NCBI GenBank assembly: GCA_965116055.1
Contig: OZ220466.1
Coordinates: forward strand, 1,984,001-2,048,000
Source: Bin55 sp965116055
GTDB taxonomy: Bacteria > Pseudomonadota > Gammaproteobacteria > Pseudomonadales > Azotimanducaceae
DNA length: 64,000 bases
Direction: 5' to 3'
Below the pieces are notes generated by a model that was not told the origin of the DNA, made no database searches, and saw only the letters and a list, made by a program, of their open reading frames with translations. A program made the position numbers and the translations under genes. This document shows, piece by piece, positions 54,058-62,501 of the stretch; the stretch's first letter is position 1, and the number at the start of each line of letters is the position of its first letter.

Positions 54058-54453
54058 CTACGTTTTTGTCGGTCGCGGCTTTCTCGGTGGCGTGTAGGGG
54101 AACGGCGCAAGATGCCAGTACATCCTCAGCGTGCGGTAGACCGCCCGGGCATCGGTTGACGAGGCACTGGGAAGGCCGAACTTTCCTGAGCCTTTCGTAT
54201 CGTACAGAATGCTGATCTGCAGGGCGTTCAACGCCCGGCGCATGCGGTCCGGACTCATCCGCTGCCCCTGCACCTCCAGTTGATAGCGCAGATGCTGCAG
54301 ACAGCAGAACGCCATGTAGCAGATGGCGATGTGCGCCTGCACCCGGTGTGGCTTCCAGTGGAAGATCGGTCGGATGCTCAGGTCATGTTTGTTGGTGCGG
54401 AAGCACGCTTCGATTTCCGACAGCCTGCGGTACTGGACGATCAACTCACGCGG
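54058..54453 (-). pseudogene. C-terminal fragment of an IS1634/IS4-type transposase
   Basis: Open codons on the minus strand encode YRRLSEIEACFRTNKHDLSI, keeping Y, E and K of the Y-(2)-R-(3)-E-(6)-K signature of IS4-type DDE transposases. RPIFHWKPHRVQAHIAICYMAF follows, typical of the IS1634 group C-terminus. A TGA at 54454-54456 precedes the fragment and the rest of the enzyme (the two catalytic Asp residues) is absent upstream, so it is a truncated remnant. Terminal repeats were not found. Confidence 0.72.
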
Positions 54454-54597
54454 TCAGTCCGGTCGCAGCCCTAGGCGGTGATGGCATGGCTGCCACGATG
54501 ATATACCGGGGTGCCTGGAGTAGATCGGGCAGTCAAGTTTCCTGTTTGTCTACGTCAATTCCGGCTCCCGTATAGATGAGATCTAATTTATTGTATA

Positions 54598-54609
54598 ATA
54601 ATATATAAT
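54598..54609 (+). promoter_or_regulatory. AT-rich 12-mer with -10-like TATAAT before an ankyrin gene
   Basis: ATAATATATAAT contains TATAAT and lies 27 bases before the ankyrin start, with a GGGAG ribosome site between. A convincing -35 box was not found. The same 12-mer recurs exactly 700 bases downstream. Confidence 0.45.
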
Positions 54610-54635
54610 CAAATGATATCGGGAGCTGAGCGAAA

Positions 54636-55205
54636 ATGAAAGTGACATGGATTCTGACAGCAATATTCTTCTTGTGGACATACAGTGGATCGGTGAAAGG
54701 TGCTTCTTCCTGCCAGAATTGGAACACGATAAGCTTCTTTAAGCACGCGAAGGTAGCAGATGTTTCCCGTTGCCTCAACGCAGGCGCAAAGATAGATGCA
54801 CGGAGTTCGGGTGGGGTAACACCCCTACATTTTGCGGCGACGCACAAGCAAAATCCGAAGATTGTGAAGATGCTTCTTGACGCAGGCGCGAAGATAGATG
54901 CACGGAGTGTAGGTGAGAATACACCTCTACATTCAGCAGTGTATTCCCAAGATCCGAAGATTGTGGAGATGCTCCTTGACGCAGGCGCGAAGATAGATGC
55001 ACGGACTTGGGATGGGTCAACACCTCTGCATTTAGCAGCACGGAATAGCAAAAATCCTAAGGTTATAGAGGTGTTACTTAATGCCGGCGCGGACCCGAAG
55101 GTGAAAGATGAATCTGGATCAATCCCCTGGGATTATGCGACAAAGAACTCTGCACTCAAGGGAACGGATGCCTATTGGCGGCTGAACGAAGCACGATTCC
55201 AGTAG
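54636..55205 (+). CDS. Exported ankyrin-repeat protein, 189 residues
   Basis: An N-terminal signal peptide (residues ~1-23, MKVTWILTAIFFLWTYSGS) leads to four ankyrin units of 34 residues. The DNA of three units shares the phrase gacgcaggcgcgaagatagatg with small changes, showing recent repeat duplication. The tail IPWDYATKNSALKGTDAYWRL closes the array. Secretion to the periplasm or beyond is predicted. The gene is in an AT-rich patch between transposase debris and the suf operon and may be acquired. Its interaction partner is unknown. Confidence 0.85.
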   Translation: MKVTWILTAIFFLWTYSGSVKGASSCQNWNTISFFKHAKVADVSRCLNAGAKIDARSSGGVTPLHFAATHKQNPKIVKMLLDAGAKIDARSVGENTPLHSAVYSQDPKIVEMLLDAGAKIDARTWDGSTPLHLAARNSKNPKVIEVLLNAGADPKVKDESGSIPWDYATKNSALKGTDAYWRLNEARFQ

Positions 55206-55297
55206 ACCTCTCCTGCAGACCGTTCCGTGTGTTGGGCTATCTTTTTCGACCCTGATTCAAGCTTGTTACCGTGTACGCATATCTCTTTTATTCCGTT

Positions 55298-55309
55298 ATA
55301 ATATATAAT
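55298..55309 (+). promoter_or_regulatory. Second copy of the AT-rich -10-like 12-mer
   Basis: The same 12 bases as at 54598-54609 lie 21 bases before the start of a short hydrophobic reading frame, in a similar sequence context. This suggests a shared promoter type or an eroded duplication. Confidence 0.4.
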
Positions 55310-55329
55310 TGCTCGGGTAAGTAATTATT

Positions 55330-55407
55330 ATGGAATTTGAAGGCTGGGCAGCAATCGTTGGAGGCTTTATGATGTTATTAGGTAAGGTATATCCAGGTCT
55401 TTTATGA
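55330..55407 (+). CDS. Possible 25-residue membrane peptide
   Basis: ATG at 55330 begins MEFEGWAAIVGGFMMLLGKV and ends PGLL-stop. The peptide is hydrophobic enough to span a membrane once. It is preceded by the AT-rich promoter-like 12-mer but no strong ribosome site. With so few codons, chance cannot be excluded. Confidence 0.3.
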   Translation: MEFEGWAAIVGGFMMLLGKVYPGLL

Positions 55408-55770
55408 TTTAAGATGGAAGACAGGAAAGCAAGCAAAAAGAATAAGGGTTTGTGGTGCCATCTTCCCCACTTGATAAAGGCTTAATCAAAGTAAGTTGCT
55501 ATTTTGCCTGACAGGCACCAAGAGTAGCTATGCATTCCTATTCATGAATGAATGCACTTAAAACAACGCCTTCTAAGAGATTCCTTGCTTAACTTAGGGG
55601 TCCATAGTCGGGCTTTGAGTCAATTGATCAAGGATTCCACCCCTATACGTTCGATAGATCTGACTTACTGACTACGATCACGCCTGCGATACTGACTATA
55701 TCGTACTAGTAACCTGCTAGATTGCTGATGAATTTGAACCAAACCTTCTGGTTAACAGCCGGATCATGTA
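55408..55770. other. Intergenic stretch without recognised gene
   Basis: Nothing with coding or RNA character is seen between the short peptide and the end of sufE, and no T-run hairpin that would terminate the suf transcript was found. Confidence 0.4.
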
Positions 55771-56199
55771 TCAAGCATTTGTGCCTTCGTCGTATAACTG
55801 TTGCGCTTCATGCTTGATACGTGCGACCATTGATCTCAAACCATTGCCTCTTGTGGGACTAAGGTGCGAAAGCAAGTTAAGATCACTAAATAGCTTCTCT
55901 ACATCAGTGGCGATGATTTGACTAGGCGAACGACTTTGGAACACTGTCAATATGATCGCAATGAGTCCGCGCACAATGAAAGCATCGCTGTCAAGTTGAA
56001 ACTTCACTTCGTTTTCGGTCGGTTTGTGTTCTACGACCAACCAAACTAAACTCTGACAGCCTCTAACTAGATTCTCTTCAATGCGCAATTCTTGTGGTAA
56101 TTTCGGAAGCGTCTTGCCTAAATCAATGATATATCGATACCGATCTTCCCAGTCATCAAGGAACTCGAACGTCTCGGTTATTTCTGCAAGCGAGACCAT
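55771..56199 (-). CDS. sufE: Cysteine desulfuration protein SufE
   Basis: The 142-residue protein accepts sulfur from SufS on its Cys48, in LVRGCQSLVWL. DDWEDRYRYIIDLGKTLP and the C-terminal HLSPTRGNGLRSMV are family hallmarks. It ends the suf operon and lies three bases after sufT. SufE stimulates SufS and donates sulfur to SufB. Confidence 0.95.
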   Translation of the reverse strand: MVSLAEITETFEFLDDWEDRYRYIIDLGKTLPKLPQELRIEENLVRGCQSLVWLVVEHKPTENEVKFQLDSDAFIVRGLIAIILTVFQSRSPSQIIATDVEKLFSDLNLLSHLSPTRGNGLRSMVARIKHEAQQLYDEGTNA

Positions 56200-56202
56200 G
56201 GC

Positions 56203-56727
56203 CTAAAACAGGCCAAGATCCAGCTGCGCTTCCTCCGACATCATGTCGCGAGACCACGGTGGCTCGAATACGAGCGCTACATTAATCTCGGAGACCCAAG
56301 GCACGCGTTGAAGACGACGCTTGACATCCTCAACCAAGACCGGACCCATGCCACATCCCGGGGCAGTTAATGTCATTTCGATATTGATGCGGTCCGAATC
56401 GACAGATACGTCATAGATTAACCCAAGATCCACAATATTGACGGGTATTTCCGGATCGTGAACAGTGCGTAATGCTTCCCAGACTTGATCTTTAGAAATT
56501 TGACCGTTACTCGGAGCCTCGAAAGATAGCGTTTCTGGCTCGAAGCCTATGGCATCTGCATCTTCGCTCTCAATGCGTGCCATATTGCCCTCATGCACGA
56601 CCGTATAAGTACCACCAAGAGCCTGCGTCATAGTAACGAAGACACCCTCTGGAATAGTAATTTCGGTACCTGTAGGAACGAGTCGAGCAACTACGGGGCG
56701 CTGAACTAGAACTAATCTACGTTCCAC
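56203..56727 (-). CDS. sufT: Fe-S assembly protein SufT
   Basis: The 174-residue protein has an N-terminal part (to about 75) with the ITIPEGVFVTMTQALGGTYTV pattern of SufT. Its C-terminal MIP18/DUF59 domain has DPEIPVNIVDLGLIYDV and TLTAPGCGMGPVL. SufT assists maturation of Fe-S proteins, often when iron-sulfur demand is high. It overlaps the A-type carrier gene by eleven bases and precedes sufE. Confidence 0.93.
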   Translation of the reverse strand: MERRLVLVQRPVVARLVPTGTEITIPEGVFVTMTQALGGTYTVVHEGNMARIESEDADAIGFEPETLSFEAPSNGQISKDQVWEALRTVHDPEIPVNIVDLGLIYDVSVDSDRINIEMTLTAPGCGMGPVLVEDVKRRLQRVPWVSEINVALVFEPPWSRDMMSEEAQLDLGLF

Positions 56728-57070
56728 GAATGGAAAAACTCTCCCCGCAACCGCAGTGGGTATCTGCGTTGGGGTTCTCGAATCTTAGCGTCGAGTTAAG
56801 ACCTTCGGTCACTAAATCAATATGCGTACCGCGCAGCAAATTCCAGTGCTCGTTTTCTATGAGTACTTTCACACCGTCGAATTCAAAAATATGAGCATCG
56901 CGTGGAACGGCATCCACGAATTTGAGCGAATACATGTAACCGTTGCAGCCGCTTTCAGTCACATGCAATAGTAATGCTGCCGCGTGTTCAGAAGAAAGTT
57001 GTTTACTCACATGTTGCATTGCCGAATCGCTAATCGATATCGACATAGGATCAAAAATCGCAGATGGCAC
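56717..57070 (-). CDS. sufA: A-type Fe-S carrier (SufA/IscA/ErpA family)
   Basis: Three conserved cysteines, Cys42, Cys106 and Cys108 (ESGCNGYMYSL, HCGCGESF), bind the cluster. The GTG at 57070 gives 117 residues; an ATG eight codons later (57046) is an equally good start and fits the family better. The protein accepts Fe-S clusters from SufBCD and delivers them to targets. It follows sufS by eleven bases. The operon position supports SufA over IscA or ErpA. Confidence 0.88.
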   Translation of the reverse strand: MPSAIFDPMSISISDSAMQHVSKQLSSEHAAALLLHVTESGCNGYMYSLKFVDAVPRDAHIFEFDGVKVLIENEHWNLLRGTHIDLVTEGLNSTLRFENPNADTHCGCGESFSIRGT

Positions 57071-57081
57071 AGGTGTTATCG

Positions 57082-58284
57082 CTAAGAATTTATGATTTGA
57101 GAGGCTTTCTTGACCGCTGAAACGAGCTTTTCAATGTCCTTTTTTGAATTATAAAGCGCAAACGAAGCCCTTACCGTTCCAGTAATGCCTAAACTTGCCA
57201 TGAGTGGCATGGCGCAATGGTGTCCAGTTCTCACCGCTACGCCCTGATTGTCCAGCAATACGCCTATGTCGCTGTGATGGGCACCTCGAACCTGAAATGA
57301 CACGATAGGTACTTTGCAATGCACGTCACCGATTATTTCAACGCCTTCAATCTGAGCTAAACAGGATGTCGCATAACGCAGTAAGTCTCGTTCGTGTTCT
57401 TCCACAACAGCGGCGTCAAGAGAGAGCAGATACTTGACGGCCGCTCGCATCCCAACGGCGCCAGCGATATTAGGCGTGCCAGCTTCGAACCGATACGGCA
57501 TTTTTTGGTACGTTGAGCGCGCAATTTGAACTTCCTCAATCATTTCGCCACCCCCCTGCCAAGGCGGTGCGGCTGCCATTAGTTCTTCCTTGGCGAAAAG
57601 TGCGCCAATGCCTGTAGGACCGAACATCTTATGGCCTGAAAACGCGTAAAAGTCACAATCTAACGCCTCAACATCAATTTTCATGTGTGGAACTGCTTGA
57701 GCACCATCAATCACGACCACTGCCCCGACAGCATGGGCTTGTTCGATCATTTCACTGATTGGATTGATGGTCCCAAGTGCGTTTGACACGTGCGTCAAAG
57801 CGACAATTTGGGTACGAGATGACAACAAGGCTTCAAAGTGCGCTTGGTCTAACTCGCCGTTAGGAAGTACTCGGATCGCCTTCAAGGTCGCCCCTGTTCG
57901 TGCACCGATCATTTGCCAGGGGACAATATTCGAATGGTGCTCCATCTCCGAGATGATTATCTCGTCCCCACGTTTAAGGGTACTTGCGGCATAGGTATTG
58001 GCGATTAAATTAATACTTTCTGTCGTCCCACGCGTCCAGATCACCGTTTCGGGTTTGGGGGCGTTGATAAACGATGCGACAGAAGCCCTACTCGATTCAA
58101 ATTCCTCTGTCGCTAGCGTGCTTAATGTATGTACGCCACGGTGTACGTTGGCGTTATGATTTGTGTAGAACTCGCGAACTGCCGTTAATACCGTATCTGG
58201 TTTTTGTGCAGTTGCTGCATTGTCCAGATAAACATCGTTAGGCCGATTGCAGAATATTGGAAAGGCCGAGCGAAACGTATTCAT
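57082..58284 (-). CDS. sufS: Cysteine desulfurase SufS
   Basis: The 400-residue PLP enzyme takes sulfur from cysteine, yielding alanine and a persulfide. The PLP-binding Lys219 is in AFSGHKMFGPTGIG, and the persulfide Cys357 is in VRTGHHCAMPLM, as in group II desulfurases. It overlaps sufD by four bases and works with SufE, encoded last in this operon. Confidence 0.95.
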   Translation of the reverse strand: MNTFRSAFPIFCNRPNDVYLDNAATAQKPDTVLTAVREFYTNHNANVHRGVHTLSTLATEEFESSRASVASFINAPKPETVIWTRGTTESINLIANTYAASTLKRGDEIIISEMEHHSNIVPWQMIGARTGATLKAIRVLPNGELDQAHFEALLSSRTQIVALTHVSNALGTINPISEMIEQAHAVGAVVVIDGAQAVPHMKIDVEALDCDFYAFSGHKMFGPTGIGALFAKEELMAAAPPWQGGGEMIEEVQIARSTYQKMPYRFEAGTPNIAGAVGMRAAVKYLLSLDAAVVEEHERDLLRYATSCLAQIEGVEIIGDVHCKVPIVSFQVRGAHHSDIGVLLDNQGVAVRTGHHCAMPLMASLGITGTVRASFALYNSKKDIEKLVSAVKKASQIINS

Positions 58285-59402
58285 AGGTTCAATAACTCGG
58301 CACCTTGTTCACTCTCAATAACTTGCTTTAAAAAACCATGAATCATCATGGTGCGTGCGGCTGATTCGTCAATGCCACGTGCACGGAGCAAGAACAACGC
58401 GTCTTCATCAAGTTGACCCGTTGTTGCACCGTGCGAACAAACAACATCGTCCGCATAAATTTCGAGTTCTGGATGCGCATTCACTCGCGCATTTGGACTC
58501 AGAGCAATATTTCGATTCGTTAGGTGAGCCTCTGATGCCATAGCTTCGCGATCAATTCGAATAAAACCGCTAAAAGTTGCGCGACCGTGATCATCAACCA
58601 CGCCGTGAATCAACTGATTGCTTTTCGATCCGCCGATACGGTGATTTATGGTAAGCTGCGTATCCAGGTGTTCACGACCATGAAGAAACCACCCCCCACT
58701 TAGTTTTGCGCTTGCATCGCGGCCTATGAGGTTCACCACAATGTCGTTTCGACGCAATTTTGAACCTCTCGCTGAAAGTCGTAGGTTTAGCGTCGATTCG
58801 TTTCCGAGCCAAATGACAATGCAGTGGTAACCGATCCCAGAATGGGGTGGTAACGTGAGGTCATATTCGAGTCTGGCCTTATCTTGAACCCTAACCAATA
58901 CAACCCGATTACCCGTTTCGAATCGCTCTTGCAAGTGCAAGTGATGGTCCTCGCCTAAAAAAACGAGATGTCGGTCAATCGTTCCCGTGGCATCGCGCAA
59001 CAAAGCGGAAGCGTCTGTTGAGTGCTGTTTGGTTCGTATTGAGGTACCACTCCTACATAGAAGCCCATTGAAATCAAGAAGGGGGAATGAACCAATATCC
59101 GAACTCGAAGTCAACGGCATGAGAGGTATCGTGGAACGATCCTGTGTGAAAGGCGAAATTTCCACCTCGGTCGAGGATTCGACTGACGACGATTCGCCGG
59201 ACAGGCTTAATGTGTCTTCGCAGAGAGCAACAAGATCGGAATGTTGCCAGCTACCTTTGCCAGGCATCGGCAGACCGTTCTGCTTGAGCGCTTCAATACA
59301 TGCCGTGCGGTCTAACCACGGCATATGTTGAGGTATATTGGTTAACACACGGTCCAATAATGCTTTGCGACTGGCGTCGCCTATAGGGCGCTGCACTGAC
59401 AT
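58281..59402 (-). CDS. sufD: Fe-S cluster assembly protein SufD
   Basis: The 373-residue SufD pairs with SufB in the SufBC2D scaffold. The C-terminal half has the beta-helix repeat character, with DVVCSHGATTGQLDEDALFLLRARG and MMIHGFL as hallmarks; the conserved His is in SHGATTG. The N-terminal ~90 residues are divergent. It is one base from sufC, its ATPase partner. Confidence 0.93.
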   Translation of the reverse strand: MSVQRPIGDASRKALLDRVLTNIPQHMPWLDRTACIEALKQNGLPMPGKGSWQHSDLVALCEDTLSLSGESSSVESSTEVEISPFTQDRSTIPLMPLTSSSDIGSFPLLDFNGLLCRSGTSIRTKQHSTDASALLRDATGTIDRHLVFLGEDHHLHLQERFETGNRVVLVRVQDKARLEYDLTLPPHSGIGYHCIVIWLGNESTLNLRLSARGSKLRRNDIVVNLIGRDASAKLSGGWFLHGREHLDTQLTINHRIGGSKSNQLIHGVVDDHGRATFSGFIRIDREAMASEAHLTNRNIALSPNARVNAHPELEIYADDVVCSHGATTGQLDEDALFLLRARGIDESAARTMMIHGFLKQVIESEQGAELLNL

Positions 59403-60151
59403 TAGGCTTTACCTAGATCAGTGTAGCCTCGCTCTTCAACTACATGAGCCAAATCTGCATTACCTGATTTCACGATTGCGCCATTAACCAGGATATGCAC
59501 GCGATCGACATTGACATAGTTCAATAAGCGTTGGTAATGCGTGACTAGCACAACCCCGTTATTGGGCGACCGAAATTCGTTTATGCCGCGTGCGACGACT
59601 TGCAGTGCATCAACATCCAACCCGGAATCCGTCTCGTCTAAAAAGGCCAATTTGGGCTGCAGGAGCATCAATTGGAGGATCTCGTTACGCTTTTTCTCAC
59701 CCCCGGAAAAACCAACGTTGACAAACCGTTTCAAGAATTCCGAGCCTAGTTGCAAGCGATTTGAAATATCTCGAACCTGTTGCATAAATTCCCGCGTATT
59801 CATTTCTTCTTCGCCAACCGCGACGCGGTGGCTGTCGATCGCGACCTTGAGGAATTCCATATTGGTTACGCCGGGAATTTCAATCGGGTGCTGGAATCCG
59901 AGAAACAAGCCAGCAAGCGCTCTCTCTTCAACCTTTGCACCGTTCATACGCTTGCCGAGCAATCGGATTTCCCCATCAGTGACGTAATAACCGTCTCGCC
60001 CCGATAGGATATTGGCTAAAGTGCTTTTGCCGGAGCCATTTGGCCCCATAATAGCGTGTACTTCACCAGCGTTGATCGTCAGGTCAATACCATTAAGGAT
60101 CTGTTTGCCGTCAACGCTCGCTGCAAGCCCCTCTAGCTCAAGCAGCTTCAA
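59402..60151 (-). CDS. sufC: Fe-S assembly ATPase SufC
   Basis: The 249-residue ABC-type ATPase has Walker A GPNGSGKST, the signature FSGGEKKRNEILQL, Walker B LAFLDETDSGLDVDAL and the His of VTHYQRLLNY. SufC drives conformational changes of SufBD during cluster assembly. It overlaps sufB by four bases. All residues expected for activity are seen. Confidence 0.96.
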   Translation of the reverse strand: MKLLELEGLAASVDGKQILNGIDLTINAGEVHAIMGPNGSGKSTLANILSGRDGYYVTDGEIRLLGKRMNGAKVEERALAGLFLGFQHPIEIPGVTNMEFLKVAIDSHRVAVGEEEMNTREFMQQVRDISNRLQLGSEFLKRFVNVGFSGGEKKRNEILQLMLLQPKLAFLDETDSGLDVDALQVVARGINEFRSPNNGVVLVTHYQRLLNYVNVDRVHILVNGAIVKSGNADLAHVVEERGYTDLGKA

Positions 60152-61620
60152 CCAACTGCACCTTCAAGGCTAACTTCGAGTAGCTTAGAAGCTTCTACCG
60201 CGAATTCCATCGGCAATTCCCGCAAGACATCCTTACAAAAACCATTAACGATCATGGCAACCGCTTTCTCGGCATCAATACCGCGTTGTTGACATAAAAA
60301 TAGTTGGTCTTCGCTCACTTTAGATGTGCTTGCTTCGTGTTCTACGATGGCATCACTACGTTGAGATTCGATCGCAGGAAACGTGTGCGCAGCGCACTCG
60401 CTGCCAATCAATAGTGAATCACATTGGGTGAAATTCCGGGCTTTTACGGCACCTGGGTTCATACGTACGCGACCGCGATAGGCGTTCGAGCTCTTTCCCG
60501 CGCTAATCCCTTTTGAAATGATGGTACTGCGCGAATTACGTCCGATATGAGTCATTTTTGAGCCCGTATCAGCCTGTTGGTGATTATTTGTGATCGCCAC
60601 CGAATAGAACTCTCCTACTGTATCCGCACCTCGCAGAATGACACTTGGGTATTTCCAAGTGATCGCGGAGCCAGTTTCTATTTGGGTCCAACTGATATGT
60701 GATCGATCCCCGCGACAAACGCCCCGTTTGGTCACAAAGTTATAGATACCGCCATGACCATCTTGATCGCCTGGATACCAGTTCTGGACCGTCGAGTATT
60801 TGATCTCAGCATCTTCAAGCGCTACCAACTCCACGACCGCAGCGTGTAATTGGTTTTCATCGCGCATAGGTGCTGTACATCCTTCCAAGTAACTGACGTA
60901 GGCCCCCTCGTCAGCGATGATTAGGGTACGTTCGAATTGACCAGAGTTTCGCGCGTTAATCCGAAAGTAGGTTGATAGTTCCATCGGGCAACGGGTTCCT
61001 TTCGGTATGTATACAAAAGAACCGTCGCTAAATACGGCGGAATTGAGCGCGGCATAGAAATTGTCCGTTTGTGGTACCACCGAACCGAGGTACTTCTGCA
61101 CCAACTCAGGGTGTTGCTCTACCGCTTCGCTAAACGAACAAAAGATTACGCCATGCGATTGAAGTTCCTTCTTAAACGTAGTTGCAACCGATACGCTATC
61201 GAATACCGCGTCGACGGCGACATGTGGCTGGTTCTCGCTGCGTTCTACGCCCGCCAGGATCTCTTGTTCATGGAGTGGGATGCCTAATTTCTCGTAAGTT
61301 CGAAGTAACTCCGGATCAACCTCATCAAGGCTTTTCGGTTTATCGCCTGAAGGCGCAGCAAAGTATGAAAATGATTGATAATCAATTGGCTTGAAGTCGA
61401 CTTTTGCCCAGGTCGGTTCCGGCATATCAAGCCATCGTTGATACGCCTGCAAACGCCATTCGAGTAACCAATTCGGCTCATTTTTGCGTTTCGAGATTTG
61501 CCGAATGACTGCTTCATCAAGACCCGGCGCAATGGTCTCTTGTTCAATATCGGTGACAAAACCTGCCGCGTACTCTTTGCCAATAAATTCTTTGGCGATG
61601 GATGGTTGTAGTTCTGTCAT
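60148..61620 (-). CDS. sufB: Fe-S cluster scaffold SufB
   Basis: The 490-residue SufB has YIPKGTRCPMELSTYFRIN, CTAPMRDENQLHAAVVEL and the C-terminal HEASTSKVSEDQLFLCQQRG segment with the Glu/His region used for cluster building. It is the first gene of sufBCDS-A-T-E on the minus strand. No IscR- or SufR-type regulator gene lies directly upstream, where it is often found, so regulation cannot be inferred from this window. Confidence 0.96.
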   Translation of the reverse strand: MTELQPSIAKEFIGKEYAAGFVTDIEQETIAPGLDEAVIRQISKRKNEPNWLLEWRLQAYQRWLDMPEPTWAKVDFKPIDYQSFSYFAAPSGDKPKSLDEVDPELLRTYEKLGIPLHEQEILAGVERSENQPHVAVDAVFDSVSVATTFKKELQSHGVIFCSFSEAVEQHPELVQKYLGSVVPQTDNFYAALNSAVFSDGSFVYIPKGTRCPMELSTYFRINARNSGQFERTLIIADEGAYVSYLEGCTAPMRDENQLHAAVVELVALEDAEIKYSTVQNWYPGDQDGHGGIYNFVTKRGVCRGDRSHISWTQIETGSAITWKYPSVILRGADTVGEFYSVAITNNHQQADTGSKMTHIGRNSRSTIISKGISAGKSSNAYRGRVRMNPGAVKARNFTQCDSLLIGSECAAHTFPAIESQRSDAIVEHEASTSKVSEDQLFLCQQRGIDAEKAVAMIVNGFCKDVLRELPMEFAVEASKLLEVSLEGAVG

Positions 61621-62501
61621 ATAACGCCGTCTCGAACGAACTCAAATTTTAGTGAGACGCAGGTCGTTTATGCGCTGCATTGGACTGCCTCCAGCGATAT
61701 CCAAACTAAGATAGCTTCCAAAGGAACGTTTTAAGATCAAGTTTCCCCTGCTTAACGTCTCCCCAACGATTTGGCGACGCTTATGCCATTTTCCGTCCCA
61801 ATTGCGAAATATTGGCGGCGCAGTACGAATGTCCCCGACAGACAAAGTGTTGGCAGCATGACACCTGCTATTCAAATTTGGTACGATGGATAAGTCCAGA
61901 TGATGACGACTCCGAGGCTTCAACCCTCTACCCGAGACCATCGCTGGCATTGCCGTATCGCAATGGCATCTCAGAGCCGATCAGCTTAGGAGGAAATGAT
62001 AAAAACTATTTGATTTTCAAGCTTAATGAGCACTTTTGAACATATCTTATTCCGACGTAAATGAGCACGTGGACGTCCTGAGACGAGGTTGTGGGCAAAC
62101 CGCTGGCGTTAGCGGATGCGTGAAGCACACTTGCGTTGTCGCGACAGTGTCGTCAACCTCGCCGCACCAACCTTCTTCTAACATTAGGCGAAACGATTCA
62201 AAATAGACTATCTCAGCAAGACGTGGCAGTAGATATCCGCGTTGATCAAGTTCCTCGTATGCTTCCTAATCGCTAAAAATCTCAATTCGTCCATGATGTT
62301 CGAAGAACGCGCCAATAGATAAATACACAGTATATTTGCAAGGACAACATTGATTTTTGCGCCACTTGGGTCGCGCTGAAATAGCAAGAAAACCGGAGAT
62401 TTTGAAAGGCGTCTAGTCTATTAGATAATGGTTCAATTCATAGTTTTTGAAGTCATGTCGCCATATTTGATGGACGATCCATTCCCAAGTACGAGTGATC
62501 A
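61621..62501. other. Long gene-poor region upstream of sufB, with a possible coding remnant
   Basis: No intact gene is seen. On the minus strand 62265-62047 reads EAYEELDQRGYLLPRLAEIV and onward to a stop as protein-like sequence, with an in-frame TAG (62266-62268) separating it from a further upstream open stretch containing IGAFFEHHGRIEIFSD. This may be a pseudogene of an unrecognised family. The rest, which must hold the promoters of sufB and of the hydrolase gene, shows no clear boxes. Confidence 0.35.

Noticed and set aside
54533..55051. A 172-codon minus-strand frame with repeats
   Set aside because: It is the complement of the ankyrin gene, and its repeats arise from the ankyrin DNA repeats.
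54777..55090. Regularly spaced ~102-bp repeats that could look like a CRISPR array
   Set aside because: The repeats are in one reading frame and encode ankyrin units of 34 residues; there are no spacer-like variable segments and no cas genes.
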